Part shown: positions 36,778 to 46,714 of the stretch, piece after piece
Numbering within the stretch: position 1 is the first letter of the stretch
How the letters are laid out: each line of letters begins with the position of its first letter
Assembly: GCF_963556105.2 (NCBI RefSeq)
Contig: NZ_OY829944.1
Location: 1,771,501-1,835,500, forward strand
Origin: an uncultured Tolumonas sp.
GTDB lineage: Bacteria; Pseudomonadota; Gammaproteobacteria; Enterobacterales; Aeromonadaceae
DNA length: 64,000 nucleotides
Direction of reading: 5' to 3'
The notes under the pieces: generated by a model
Database searches by the model: none
What the model saw: the letters and a program-made list of their open reading frames with translations, nothing else
What the model was told of the DNA's origin: nothing
Made by a program: the position numbers and the translations under genes

Positions 36778-37454
36778 TAAGAACCTCATAATATTTGTTG
36801 ATAGATATAAAAACACGATTCAAGATTGCCTTGAGTAACAATGAGAGTAATCTAGAAATATTAAAAGTCAATGGGTTTAGTTGAATATATTCTTATTTTG
36901 CGGTTATTTTTTTTGGTTTATGATTTATCCGCGTTTTTAATTAAAATTTCCGCCAAATAATAATCATGGTAATGGCGATGTTTTTAAATGGAATTTTCCT
37001 TAGCTATAAAAGCAATCAATCGATGGTTTCGTTGTCACAATGACAATTGGTTGAGAAAATATGGTTTATTTCAGCCTGCGGCTGGGCAGTTAATATTTCC
37101 TATTGATGAGCAAAGTGATGCTCAGCATCTGCTTGTCAGAGTCCCGTTTATTTTTCAGTTCTATTCTTGTTTATTATATGGTTTTTGTCATCAGAGATAA
37201 TATCTTTTCGATATCACGTGTTTTTTGAGCTGGATAATGATGGAAATTATAAATATCCAATACATTAGCGTGATGCTCTTTGATTTGACCTTCTAAGTCA
37301 GTTCAAACATATCCACTGTAGATTACCAATAATAAAGAATTTTTATTGACTGATTTGATCAATAAGATTCAACTAAATTCGAAATTGTGTTTACTCTAGC
37401 GGTAAAAAGAATAATCATTTGATTATCCATTTGTATCTGTTTTGTTGATTGGTT
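36778..37454. other. AT-rich intergenic stretch
   Basis: No well-supported gene. A frame at 36988-37200 (70 codons, MEFSLAIKAINRWFRCHNDN) reads plausibly but has no ribosome site. The rest is AT-rich and includes the leader of the helicase gene. Confidence 0.35.
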
Positions 37455-40322
37455 ATGTCGTCCTCTGTATTTCAGTATTCATCGCCTTGGTGGGCTCGGT
37501 GGTTTAAAGCTACTCATAAAGCACTCTCGTTTTCTCCCGAGCACATCTTGGTGACGAATTGGCGGGGTGAGAACTGTCAGCTGAATTGGGACGGTGTTTC
37601 AACCCTTCCAGACATCACCTCACGTCTTTGGTTCAAACAGGTCAGTTTGTCCTCAGTGAATGGCGGAGTTTCTTTTGCTGGCTTGGCAAAAAAAGAGGTT
37701 GAGCGGCTTCAACGGGCATTCAATCTGCATTGGTACACAGCAAAAGCCACATCTGTTCATGCTTATATCACTCAGGTTGATGAGCTGATTGCGCAAAAAG
37801 GTTACTTCCGCACATCCCACTGGTTATCAATGCAGAGCGAACTTGATGCCTTTGAAAAGCGATTACCACCGTTACCACCGGAAGGTGAGTTGCCGAATGT
37901 GATTGATGCAGTTTTTGCAAAAGCCTGGACACTGGTCTCGCAACCACAATGGTATTTGAAACGAAGTCGTGAGCAGTATATCCACAGCGTTCTTACTCAG
38001 CATGCCGCCTTGTTCGATACCGTGGAATCCATGCCATTGACGGAGAAACAACGGTTAGCCTGTGTTATTGATGAGGATAATAACCTGGTATTAGCAGGGG
38101 CGGGGACTGGCAAAACCAGTACGGTGATGGGACGTGTTGCGTTCTTAATTCAAAGTGGCAAAGCAAAACCAGATGAGATATTGCTACTGGCGTATGGCAA
38201 TAAAGCGGCCAAAGCGATGAAAGAGCGACTGGCACAGCGTTTAGGTATCAACGGGGTGGCAGTGAACACCTTGTCTGGGACGGAGTATTGTTGGTCGAGT
38301 AGAAGGGGGAATGCCGTCCATCAGCCCGTTAGCAGAAGATGAACAAGCAAAGGTCTATTTTGTTGAAAGCTGCTTTAACGCGTTGCAGGTTGATGAGGTG
38401 TATCGCCAGCAGTTGCTGACTTACTTTGAAAAATGGCAATTCCCTGAAAAAATCCGTTTGAGTTTAAAACATTAGGTGATTACTACAATTATCTGCGCGA
38501 CAACGAAATTCGCACGCTGCGTAATGAACAGGTTAAAAGCTTTGCTGAATGCCAGATAGCGAATTATCTGTTTCGCCAAGGTATTAATTACCAATACGAA
38601 GCCAAGTATAAAATTGATACCAAAACCCCAGAACGACGCGCCTACCAGCCAGATTTTTATCTCCCAGATGTAGATATCTACATCGAACATTTTGGTGTTG
38701 ACCGTCAGGGTAATACCGCACCGTATATTGATAAACAGAGCTACACCGAAGGGATGCAGTGGAAACGAGAACTACATAAAACGCACGGCACAGCGCTAAT
38801 TGAAACATTTCATTATGAACAGCAAGAAGGCGTTTTATTGTTAGGGTTAGAGCACAAGTTGAAAGCAGCCGGTGTTCAGTTTAATCCACTACCCGATGAA
38901 GCTGTGTTGGCTACCTTTCAGGAATATGGTGTTATCAATACCTTTTCTCGTGTGCTGGCCGAGTTGTTATCACTGTTTAAACGCGCCAATCTCACTGAGC
39001 ATGAACTGACACAAAAAATCAGTCGGGCCAAACATCCGGAACAAATGAGTGCGGCGTTATCACTACTGATGCCGATTTACGATGCGTATCAATCGACACT
39101 TCAGCAGCAAGGGCATATCGATTTTGATGATATGGTCAATAAAGCGATTGGTTATGTAGAAGAGGGGCGCTTCATTGCGCCATGGCGTTACATCCTGGTC
39201 GATGAGTTTCAGGACATTTCACGTCCTCGCGCACAATTAATTAAAGCACTACGCGCTCAGCAACCAGATGGTTCACTCTTTTGTGTTGGTGATGACTGGC
39301 AGTCTATCTACCGTTTTACCGGCAGTGATATCAGTTTAACCGCGCAATTTAATAGCTTCTTTGGTGCCACTAAAACCACCGCATTAGATAAAACATTCCG
39401 TTTTAATAATGGTATTAATGCTGTGGCCAGCCGGTTTGGACTCAAAAATCTGGCGCAACTGAACAAAGACATCGATACCTATCGGCAAACGGATGGTCCG
39501 TCAGTTTCTGTCTTTCGGACATCACAACCGAATGATACCGCCATTATCGATGTGTTGGCAGCCATTGATAAATTAGCGCAACGAAATGCAACGGTGTACC
39601 TGTTAGCTCGCTTCAAGGCAACGATACCGTCAAAAACTCAGTTGCAAATGCTGGGACTGAAATTCCCTCGACTCACCATACTGACCGACACCATTCATGC
39701 TTCTAAAGGCAAAGAGGCTGACTATGTTGTGCTGTTGGGGCTCACTACCGGGAAGTTTGGGTTACCCTCTGAAATTGTGACGAATTTATTGGTTGAAGCG
39801 TTATTACCTGAAGAAGAACCATTCCCGTATGCAGAGGAGCGGCGGCTCTTTTATGTCGCGGTGACACGAGCTCGGCATCGGGTTTATCTCATCACGGACA
39901 TGACAAAAGCCTCCAAATTTGTGCAGGAGCTGATGGAGGAAAAATATCCGTTAGCGCTGGATGAGTTTGAATGTTCGGACATACAAAAATCAGCACTGTC
40001 GTTGAGTTGCCCGAAATGCACGACAGGAACGCTGGTTGCCAGAGAAAATAGCACCACCGGAAATCATTTCATCGGTTGCACCAATTTTCCACTCTGTACC
40101 CATAGTCAAAATGCTTGTCTCCGCTGTCATTCGGTCATGCGAGAGCAAAAAGGTGTTCGTACTTGTATTAATGAAATCTGCAAAACCAGCGTCCTGGTTT
40201 GTCCTGAATGTGGCGGCGACCTCACAATTAAAAAGGGACGTTATAGCTCATTTTATGGGTGTTCAAACTATCGAGGCGATGATGTGGGGTCTTGTCGGTA
40301 TACACAAAAAGTGGCGAGTTGA
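37455..40322 (+). pseudogene. helD: Helicase IV-like UvrD/Rep helicase with two frameshifts
   Basis: The N-terminal part (37455 to about 38275) carries HelD-type sequence and Walker A LVLAGAGTGKTSTVMGR. Near 38272-38280 a small deletion removes part of the TFHxLG motif and shifts the frame. The middle part (about 38281-38458) is in frame +1: LGRSIVGRVEGGMPSISPLA. A one-base deletion near 38458 returns to the first frame. The rest keeps YILVDEFQDISRPRAQL, GDDWQSIYRFTGSD, HASKGKEADYVVL and YVAVTRARHRVYL. Four topoisomerase-type zinc ribbons follow at the C-terminus (CPKCTTGTLV, CIGCTN-like, CPECGGDL). Intact, it would be about 955 aa, longer than E. coli HelD. Start ATG 37455. It is not functional as one protein. 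Confidence 0.88.
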
Positions 40323-40435
40323 GATGTTTGATAAAACGAAGAATTAAGACTTCTCTGTTGGTTGTAACAGCCTACTTAATTCTAATATTTTGAATATAGT
40401 GACGTTGGAAAAATAAATCCTGTGAAACATGTTTT

Positions 40436-40461
40436 GCCCAGTGCCGACTGGGCTTTTTTTT
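40436..40461 (+). terminator. Intrinsic terminator at the end of duplicated unit, copy 2
   Basis: Stem GCCCAGT/ACTGGGC, loop GCCG, then eight T. It terminates plus-strand transcripts coming from the helicase gene. Confidence 0.88.
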
Positions 40462-40483
40462 CAATCAACATAGTGTTTAGCGA

Positions 40484-41257
40484 TTAAAGACATTCATCTG
40501 TTCGTAAGGTCAAAACCTCATAACCATCCGCTGTTACTGCGACAGTATGTTCCCACTGAGCAGAGAGCTTTTTGTCTCTGGTTACTACAGTCCAGCCATC
40601 ACGTTTGAGTTTCACTTTTGCTTCACCTTGGTTGATCATGGGTTCAATGGTGAAGGTCATTCCTTCTTTGAGCACGATGCCTGAATTGGGTGTACCATAA
40701 TGCAGAACAGCTGGTTCTTCATGCATCTCTTTGCCGATGCCATGGCCGCAATATTCGCGCACTACCGAGTAATTGTTGATAGCTGCAAATTTTTGTATAG
40801 CATAACCAATATCACCCAGTGTTGCCCCCGGTTTTACAGCACGAATGCCTTGCCACATGGCCTCATAGGTTTTATCCACCAACCGCTTAGCTAGAGGGGA
40901 AACCTCGCCAACCATATACATTTTGCTGGAGTCTGCGATAAAGCCGTTCTTTTCTAGCGTGATATCAACATTAACGATATCGCTGGATTTTAGAATATGT
41001 GTTTCTGGAGGCATACCATGACAGACCACTTCATTAACTGACGTGTTGAGAACAAAAGGGAAGTCGTATTGCCCCTTACTAGCAGGGCGAGCATTCAGCG
41101 TATTGATAATGAAGTCTTCAACCAGATCGTTAATTTTCATGGTCGAGATCCCCGGTTGTATAAACGGGTCAAGATAAGCGAATACCGAGGCTAATAGGCG
41201 GCCAGACTCACGCATTAAATCAAGTTCATCATTAGTTTTAAGAACAATCTCATTCAT
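40484..41257 (-). CDS. map: Type I methionine aminopeptidase paralogue, copy 2
   Basis: Same protein as copy 1 with a few substitutions (ITNTLNA to IINTLNA, MPSETHILKAGD to MPPETHILKSSD). The five metal ligands are unchanged, so it should be active. Start and overlap with the ParD-like gene are as in copy 1. Two nearly identical accessory MetAP genes 30 kb apart are unusual; recent duplication or gene conversion is implied. Confidence 0.93.
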   Translation of the reverse strand: MNEIVLKTNDELDLMRESGRLLASVFAYLDPFIQPGISTMKINDLVEDFIINTLNARPASKGQYDFPFVLNTSVNEVVCHGMPPETHILKSSDIVNVDITLEKNGFIADSSKMYMVGEVSPLAKRLVDKTYEAMWQGIRAVKPGATLGDIGYAIQKFAAINNYSVVREYCGHGIGKEMHEEPAVLHYGTPNSGIVLKEGMTFTIEPMINQGEAKVKLKRDGWTVVTRDKKLSAQWEHTVAVTADGYEVLTLRTDECL

Positions 41258-41456
41258 TGATCGCATCACTTAACTTCACATCAGCCAGTCGAAGCTGTTC
41301 ACGAATAATTTCACTGTAAGTCATGGTTGGGTTGGTTTCGGCCAACATACCCATTTTGATCCAATATTCGGCTTGCGAATTGATTGAACGAACCATTGCT
41401 GAACTGGCTTTGCGCAGCTCTTCGTGGAGTTCATCGCTAATTTTTACAATACCCAT
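41250..41456 (-). CDS. ParD-like small protein upstream of MetAP, copy 2
   Basis: 68 aa, differing from copy 1 only at one position (Val to Ala in RLVDVKLSD). It keeps the ATGAATGA overlap with MetAP. The promoter region beyond the start diverges from copy 1 but keeps alternating GTAT/ATAC half-sites (41465-41495), as expected if the protein recognises them. Confidence 0.75.
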   Translation of the reverse strand: MGIVKISDELHEELRKASSAMVRSINSQAEYWIKMGMLAETNPTMTYSEIIREQLRLADVKLSDAINE

Positions 41457-41592
41457 AAAGCACTTTATATATGGAATGTATGTGTATCATATATTTCGAT
41501 GCGTATGATATCAAGAAAGCATCGGTAGGGCATATCATTAACGTTGTCGGTTGCAGCGGCTAATTTTTTGGTGAGTTCGATGGCGTTCTGTA

Positions 41593-42216
41593 CTAGCGAT
41601 GCACAAAAGACAGCAATGACGCAGCACCCACAAACATACTTGCAAAACTTCGGTTCAATATTCGTTGCTGATGCGGAGAGCGCAAAAACAGTAAGACTTT
41701 CGCCGCCAGGCAGGTGTAGCCGGCCATGACAATCATATCAACGGCAATCATAGTTATCATCATCATGCTGTATTGCGGCACCAATGCTTTTGTTGGGTCA
41801 ATGAACTGCGGTAACACCGCCAACATAAAAACAATTGCCTTTGGATTACTGATGTTGACCAGGAACCCTTTAAGCATCATGGATAACGGACGTACTTGAT
41901 GGTCGGTTTCTTGAGCAGTTTTTATCTCAGAGGGCTTTTGTTGCCACTGTTTAATGGCCAGATAGATCAGATAAGCGACACCGAGCCATTTGATTAAATT
42001 AAAAGCCAGAGCTGATGTGGTTAGCACGGCCCCAACACCCGCAGCCACAATAAGAATTTGTACAGCCAATGCAATTTGCAAGCCGATGACATTCCAGTAT
42101 CCACGCAGGAAACCGAATTGAAGTCCACTGGACATAGACGCAATCGCACCGGCGCCCGGTGAAAGACTGATAACCCAACAAGCTGCGAAAAAGCCTAACC
42201 ACACATCAAAAGCCAT
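41593..42216 (-). CDS. LysE/RhtB-family amino acid exporter
   Basis: A 207-aa inner-membrane exporter with about six helices. The family N-terminal motif SLSPGAGAIASMSSGLQFGF and the later block GFLVNISNPKAIVFMLAVLP are clear. RhtB-type members export homoserine, threonine or related amino acids; the substrate here is open. The ATG at 42216 follows GAGAAAG. Upstream, 41510-41592 holds no clear gene. Confidence 0.92.
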   Translation of the reverse strand: MAFDVWLGFFAACWVISLSPGAGAIASMSSGLQFGFLRGYWNVIGLQIALAVQILIVAAGVGAVLTTSALAFNLIKWLGVAYLIYLAIKQWQQKPSEIKTAQETDHQVRPLSMMLKGFLVNISNPKAIVFMLAVLPQFIDPTKALVPQYSMMMITMIAVDMIVMAGYTCLAAKVLLFLRSPHQQRILNRSFASMFVGAASLLSFVHR

Positions 42217-42351
42217 CGCTCTTTCTCCTGAATATTTTTAATAAACGATATATCAAATTACCAAGTAGCAATATGTTTGAAAAGTCTGAATACGCTAGCG
42301 ATAGCATTCATTAACTGCCTGTGTATCGTGCTTTTGATGAGGGAAAACTCG

Positions 42352-42813
42352 CTAACTTGGTGAGCGAAGCAACATACTCTTTTTAATATTTGAATAAACT
42401 TTGCCTGTGATAACGATGATCGCCGCGCCAAGCAAAACCGGTGTCACTAAAAATGCCCAGTCTTGATGCGTTAACATAATGAGCAAAGGGTTTGCGCCAG
42501 CAGGAGGATGCGTTGTATCGCTGATCATCATGCACGCTACGGCAGCACCTGTCGCCAAGGCTAATGTATAGGGTGAAACGCCAAGTGTATGCAAAACAAG
42601 CAAACCGATAAAAGCAGTAATAAAATGGCCCAAAATAACATTCTTTGGTTGTGCTAACGGACTATTTGGTAACCCAAATACAAGCACGGTTGTGGCCCCG
42701 AAAGGCGCCATGATCAACATAACAGAATGTGGTGAATGACTGAGTAAACTTAAAATCAAAATAGCGATTGCAGCACCTAATCCCGCAATCAAAGACGCGG
42801 TAACACGATCCAT
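42352..42813 (-). CDS. HPP-family integral membrane protein
   Basis: A 153-aa protein with about five membrane helices and the family signature DTTHPPAGANPLLIML. Related proteins have been linked to nitrite transport in cyanobacteria, but no function is certain for this type. ATG 42813 follows GGAGG. It is divergent from a TetR gene with two operators in the gap, so TetR probably represses it. Confidence 0.88.
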   Translation of the reverse strand: MDRVTASLIAGLGAAIAILILSLLSHSPHSVMLIMAPFGATTVLVFGLPNSPLAQPKNVILGHFITAFIGLLVLHTLGVSPYTLALATGAAVACMMISDTTHPPAGANPLLIMLTHQDWAFLVTPVLLGAAIIVITGKVYSNIKKSMLLRSPS

Positions 42814-42824
42814 AATACCTCCAG

Positions 42825-42840
42825 TAGACAAAGTGGTCTA
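42825..42840. promoter_or_regulatory. TetR operator 1
   Basis: TAGACAAAGTGGTCTA, inverted repeat TAGAC/GTCTA, extended by one pair on each side. It matches the second site in 13 of 16 bases. Confidence 0.75.
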
Positions 42841-42849
42841 CACAAATGA

Positions 42850-42865
42850 TAGACAGATCGGTCTA
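42850..42865. promoter_or_regulatory. TetR operator 2
   Basis: TAGACAGATCGGTCTA, centred 25 bases from operator 1. The TAGAC-N6-GTCTA pattern is typical of TetR proteins such as NemR that respond to electrophiles. Confidence 0.75.
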
Positions 42866-42895
42866 CCTGTGTCAACATTATTCCCAGAGGTGCTT

Positions 42896-43447
42896 ATGAA
42901 CGAAAAACGACGCTTATTAATCAATACTGCCTTTCATTTGTTCTATGAACGTGGGATCAACAGTGTTGGCATCAATGAAATATTGACAGTTTCTGGGATT
43001 GCGAAAAAAACGCTATATGCCAATTTTGAGAGCAAAGATGACTTAATCCTTGAAACTTTAGCGCAACGAGATTCAGCGTTTTTATCTTGGCTAGATTCTG
43101 AGCTGCATCAGAGCAAAACTAATGAAGAGGTGATCCATAATTTGTTCTCTGCATTAACCAAATGGTTTTGTGGCGACGTACCAGAATTAACAAATTTTAG
43201 AGGGTGTTATTTTATAAAGACATCAGGCGAATGCTCGGATGCGAATAGCCGCATCTTTCAATATTGCGTCGAACATAAACAGAAGGTGAGGGCATTGATA
43301 GATAAACACTTAACATGTGTTGACGATTTAGTGATTGATCAAGTTTGTTTATTAAAAGAAGGTGCGATAGTTACGGCCTATCTAAACCATGACTCAAAAG
43401 CCGCAGAAAAATGTATACCGATCGTACAGAAATTAATTACATCATAA
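42896..43447 (+). CDS. TetR-family repressor
   Basis: The N-terminal helix-turn-helix reads RRLLINTAFHLFYERGINSV, then GINEILTVSGIAKKTLYANF. The 183-aa length is usual. ATG 42896 follows AGAGGTG; upstream in-frame starts would lie inside the operators. The C-terminal part contains four cysteines, some of which might act as redox or electrophile sensors. It probably controls itself and the HPP-family gene. Confidence 0.9.
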   Translation: MNEKRRLLINTAFHLFYERGINSVGINEILTVSGIAKKTLYANFESKDDLILETLAQRDSAFLSWLDSELHQSKTNEEVIHNLFSALTKWFCGDVPELTNFRGCYFIKTSGECSDANSRIFQYCVEHKQKVRALIDKHLTCVDDLVIDQVCLLKEGAIVTAYLNHDSKAAEKCIPIVQKLITS

Positions 43448-43489
43448 TGTCTGACATGAAATCAGTTTGGTTTTTGTTTTACTACTGAC

Positions 43490-44039
43490 TCAAATACGTT
43501 GGCGTAAGTCAGAAGGGATAAGCGAATAAACCATGGCATCAATGGGCTGGTTATTAAGAATGATGCGGTTTTTGGCTAACCCTACACACGCTGCATTTAC
43601 TTTCTCTGCAACTCGGCGACTGGCTTTGTTATCGACATGGCTATAATTTCAAGTCTCCGTAATCCCAGTTGATTAAAACCGAACGTAGCAACAGCTTCGA
43701 CAGCTTCAGCGGCAATTCCTCTGCCTTGAGCTGACTGGTGCACCCAGTAACCAATATTGCCGAGTTTGTAATGTGACCGGATTTCATTGATAGCAATGCT
43801 ACCTCCAGTTCGCCAGTCGATTTATCAAAAATGCCAAGATCATAAGAAATGTTGGCGGACATTGATTGCTCGCAGATAACGAACCACTCCGCAGCATCTT
43901 TCACGGAATATGATGAATGACACCAAGGTAACCAGCGCCCAACAGTCATCACCGATTCAATCACGGCATCAACTTGTTCAGTGATATCGCCAGCGGAATA
44001 GGTACGAATAATGAGTCTGGACGTTGTAAGAGGAAACAT
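43490..44039 (-). pseudogene. RimJ/RimL-type GNAT acetyltransferase, frameshifted
   Basis: The N-terminal part (MFPLTTSRLIIRTYSAGDIT) is normal to STGEL. The frame then shifts near 43797, and the expected sequence continues in another frame (GSIAINEIRSHYKLGNIGYW, then GRGIAAEAVEAVATFGFNQL). A second shift near 43641 precedes the tail HVDNKASRRVAEKVNAACVG, ending at TGA 43490-43492. The acetyl-CoA loop (QSAQGRGIAAE) is there but out of frame. No functional enzyme is expected unless sequencing errors explain both shifts. Confidence 0.85.
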
Positions 44040-44046
44040 TATTTAC

Positions 44047-44358
44047 TTAGAAACCATAATCACGTTCGACTTTTACGATACGCGTTTTGAAAGAGGAATA
44101 CCATTTTTCATGGCCTAACCGTTGGGCTTCCAGGTGATCGATATTCATTTTCCATTTTTTGATAGAGTTCATATCGGCCCAATAAGAAATGGTAATACCG
44201 ATATCATTTCGAGCGGATTCAACACCAAGAAAACCGGGTTGTTGTTCAACAAGCGCCATCATGCGGTCAGCCATTTCAGCATAACCGAGATCATCATTAG
44301 TACGCACAGACGTAAATATAACTGCGTAATAAGGTGGTGCAGGGGTATCAGCAATCAT
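44047..44358 (-). CDS. Antibiotic biosynthesis monooxygenase (ABM) domain protein
   Basis: A 103-aa dimeric alpha/beta-barrel type protein (YYAVIFTSVRTNDDLGYAEM, then MMALVEQQPGFLGVESAR and ISYWADMNSIKKWK). ATG 44358 after AGAGGTAAC is preferred over the longer frame. Members of the superfamily act as heme or quinol oxygenases or have no known activity. Confidence 0.85.
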   Translation of the reverse strand: MIADTPAPPYYAVIFTSVRTNDDLGYAEMADRMMALVEQQPGFLGVESARNDIGITISYWADMNSIKKWKMNIDHLEAQRLGHEKWYSSFKTRIVKVERDYGF

Positions 44359-44516
44359 TGTTACCTCTCTGTTTGTGATGCTTGGTTGAATTGTGCGGTA
44401 AAACCTAACATAACCATAACGATACTGGCATATCAATTAACTCATGGTGTTAAACGGCAAAAACATAAATTCATGGTATTACTTCAGCAACGCTGGTAAC
44501 TAACGACGCATAGTAA

Positions 44517-45065
44517 TTAGTGCGTGCGGTTGTTCATTTCTGCCAGCAATTCGTTGGTTGTCATTACAACGACAGGAGCCATTGGTGTGATGAGATTAGC
44601 CCAGCTCCAGTTATGGTGTTGAATAATTGATTTTGCATCCAAGTGTGGACGATCGGCGGTTGTATGGGCATCAGCAATCGCAACGACATTAAAGTTATGA
44701 CTCACCGCTGAACGCAATGTGGTGTCGACGCAAAAATCGGTCGCACAACCGGTAATAATGATGCGCGTGGGTGTCAACGTGGCCAGTACTTGGCTTAACA
44801 CCGTATCGTAAAAAGAGTCGCAGACGGTTTTCTCAACAACGATATCAATGGGCTGTTTCTCTAATTCATTGAGGATGGTCCATCCTTCTGTATGTGGTGT
44901 TAATCCTTCCTCATCATGACCATTGTGTTGAATGAAGATAACTTTTCCGGTGTTATTTCGAATAGCTGTTGAGAGTTGATTTATGTTCGCGATAACTGCG
45001 TTGCTGTTATAACGGGGTGTCTGGAATAGTGCTTTTTGCATATCAATGGCAATCAATACATCCAC
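44517..45065 (-). CDS. Isochorismatase-family cysteine hydrolase
   Basis: A 183-aa hydrolase of the nicotinamidase/isochorismatase fold. The catalytic triad is visible: Asp8 in LIAIDMQKALF, Lys79 in VVEKTVCDSF and Cys112 in GCATDFCVDTT, with the cis-peptide GCAT before it. GTG 45065 is chosen, as homologues start just before the first beta strand; the open frame extends 22 codons further. The substrate may be an amide or a vinyl ether. Confidence 0.88.
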   Translation of the reverse strand: MDVLIAIDMQKALFQTPRYNSNAVIANINQLSTAIRNNTGKVIFIQHNGHDEEGLTPHTEGWTILNELEKQPIDIVVEKTVCDSFYDTVLSQVLATLTPTRIIITGCATDFCVDTTLRSAVSHNFNVVAIADAHTTADRPHLDAKSIIQHHNWSWANLITPMAPVVVMTTNELLAEMNNRTH

Positions 45066-45123
45066 AGTGGTCAACCTATAATGAATAAGACAGTTCAGAA
45101 ATACGGAATTTGTATTATGTAGT

Positions 45124-45588
45124 TCAAACAAATGCGCGGGAGAGGGTGGCCGGATTACCGATATAGGTACCTGGCGTGGTGATATCTTTCGTTACCACGG
45201 CGCCAGCGCCAATAACAGCGCCAGAACAGATCTTGACCGGCAATATCGTCACATTAGAACCAATGGTGACATTATCTGCGATGCTCGTTTTTCCCCAAGA
45301 TTGTGGATCAGGATTGGGAACGCCTGTTTTGAATAAATCATTGGCAAACATGACGCCATGTCCGATGAAGCAATCATCGCCGATAGTGACAAATTCACAG
45401 ATAAAAGTATGCGATTGCACTTTGGTTCGTTTACCGATAACGACGTTTTTCTGGATCTCAACAAAGGGGCCAATAAAGGTATCATCACCAATCTGGCTGC
45501 CATACAAATTTACTGGCTTGATAATGGTGACATTATGACCAAATTGCATGTTATGAATACCGGATCGACGCACTATGGGCTCTGCCAT
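45124..45588 (-). CDS. Left-handed beta-helix acyltransferase (hexapeptide repeat)
   Basis: A 154-aa protein made of hexapeptide repeats (IGDDTFIGPFVEIQKNVVIG, VTIGDDCFIGHG, IADNVTIGSNVTIL, VIGAGAVVTKDI), the fold of trimeric sugar O/N-acyltransferases such as WbbJ/WlbB-like enzymes. Asn/Asp-rich loop NDLFKTGVPNPDPQSW carries the usual active-site surroundings. It stands between the hydrolase and Nudix genes on the same strand. Confidence 0.88.
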   Translation of the reverse strand: MAEPIVRRSGIHNMQFGHNVTIIKPVNLYGSQIGDDTFIGPFVEIQKNVVIGKRTKVQSHTFICEFVTIGDDCFIGHGVMFANDLFKTGVPNPDPQSWGKTSIADNVTIGSNVTILPVKICSGAVIGAGAVVTKDITTPGTYIGNPATLSRAFV

Positions 45589-45639
45589 CTTATGACTCCG
45601 TTGTTGTGTTCCGTCTTCTTGAGCTCTGCATTGTCATTT

Positions 45640-46377
45640 TTAAGCTTGAGCAAAGAAGGTTTCCTGTTTCTTATGCGGCCCGTCATTACCGTCTAATTGC
45701 ATAAGTGCTAACCCCGATGATTGAGTTAATGACGCAACCATTTGTCGATTGAAGAGGGCATTTTTTTCGTCACTAATGTATTCAGAAATGGATATCCATT
45801 TAGCATCCGCGATCTCGTTCGTATCCTGAATACAAATCTGTTCAGATAGCGGCGTTAATCGACACACAAAATACAGATTGGATTTTCCAAACTGGAATGG
45901 ATGTTTGGTGGTAAAGCCGACTATCGATCCAAACGTTGCTTCAATCCCGGTTTCTTCCAATACTTCTCGGACGATAGCTGATCCAATGCATTCGCCCAGT
46001 TCGATATGACCACCGGGCAATTTATATCCCTTCATACCATGTTCTTTGATCACTAAGATCTGCTGGTGTTGATTGCACACGATCGCGCCAGCGCCCAAGG
46101 TATGTGTTGGGATAAAAGGAACAAATGTAGTTGAAGGTGCTTTACGGATCAGGGTTAACTCTGATTCCAGGCAGTTATGAAAAACAAACCCCAGCTCAGT
46201 GGCGGGTGTGATCAAATGTGATTTACAAATTGGTAGCGTTAACCAGATCAGGTTCTTATTTTCAGTGACAGCAAAGTGCGTGAGTTCTGACAGGTGTTTA
46301 TGAAAATCATCAACACAGTCAGGAATAGAAAGCGGATCGACAATAACACCATTAAATTTATCTAACTCAAATTTCAC
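45640..46377 (-). CDS. Nudix hydrolase with NUDT6-like N-terminal domain
   Basis: A 245-aa protein. The Nudix box is at residues 123-145 (GHIELGECIGSAIVREVLEE then TGI), with all Glu ligands. The preceding 90 residues (FNGVIVDPLSIPDCVDDFHK, LIWLTLPICKSHLITPATEL) match the pre-Nudix domain of NUDT6-type proteins, a GNAT-like fold. It hydrolyses a nucleoside diphosphate derivative; the substrate is unknown. Confidence 0.9.
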   Translation of the reverse strand: MKFELDKFNGVIVDPLSIPDCVDDFHKHLSELTHFAVTENKNLIWLTLPICKSHLITPATELGFVFHNCLESELTLIRKAPSTTFVPFIPTHTLGAGAIVCNQHQQILVIKEHGMKGYKLPGGHIELGECIGSAIVREVLEETGIEATFGSIVGFTTKHPFQFGKSNLYFVCRLTPLSEQICIQDTNEIADAKWISISEYISDEKNALFNRQMVASLTQSSGLALMQLDGNDGPHKKQETFFAQA

Positions 46378-46474
46378 GGCTGGGTCCTTCTGGGTGTTGA
46401 ACTCATCGTATCTCTGTAAGAAGGATGCTAGCAGTTATCTAGGATGTATAACGTTAGCGTGGTAGGGCATCTTA

Positions 46475-46714
46475 TTAGAGTGACACAACGATAACTTTTT
46501 CAATGCCATGTTCTTTCACCCGCAGAGTCGATGAGTAGTGCATTTGGCTTTTGTTTGCCTGAATAATGGCAGATAAGTCGATCCCTTTATCGGCTAATGC
46601 CGACAGCATCGGTGTAGGCATAAGTTTCTTTGCTGCCCTGACAACGAAGAAAGGAATGTTGATTGTTGAGTTTGATTGACCGTTGATGAATTTTTCAATA
46701 ACAAGGGTACTCAT
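46475..46714 (-). CDS. Hypothetical small protein
   Basis: 79 aa from ATG 46714 (MSTLVIEKFINGQSNSTINI), with GAGGTAG before it. The longer open frame lacks support. It looks like a bacterial protein that packs a short alpha/beta fold (ALADKGIDLSAIIQ, VKEHGIEKVIVVSL). The family is not firmly recognised. Confidence 0.65.
   Translation of the reverse strand: MSTLVIEKFINGQSNSTINIPFFVVRAAKKLMPTPMLSALADKGIDLSAIIQANKSQMHYSSTLRVKEHGIEKVIVVSL

Larger units (their letters stand above)
40316..41500. repeat. 1.2-kb duplicated unit, copy 2 (ParD-like + MetAP)
   Basis: Nearly identical to 9513-10700, starting in the last codons of the helicase gene and ending in the promoter of the ParD-like gene. Differences are scattered; several are in the MetAP gene around 40970-41030. 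Confidence 0.9.

Noticed and set aside
36988-37200. 70-codon frame MEFSLAIKAINRWF
   Set aside because: Reads plausibly but no start signal or recognisable family; kept only as a note in the intergenic entry.
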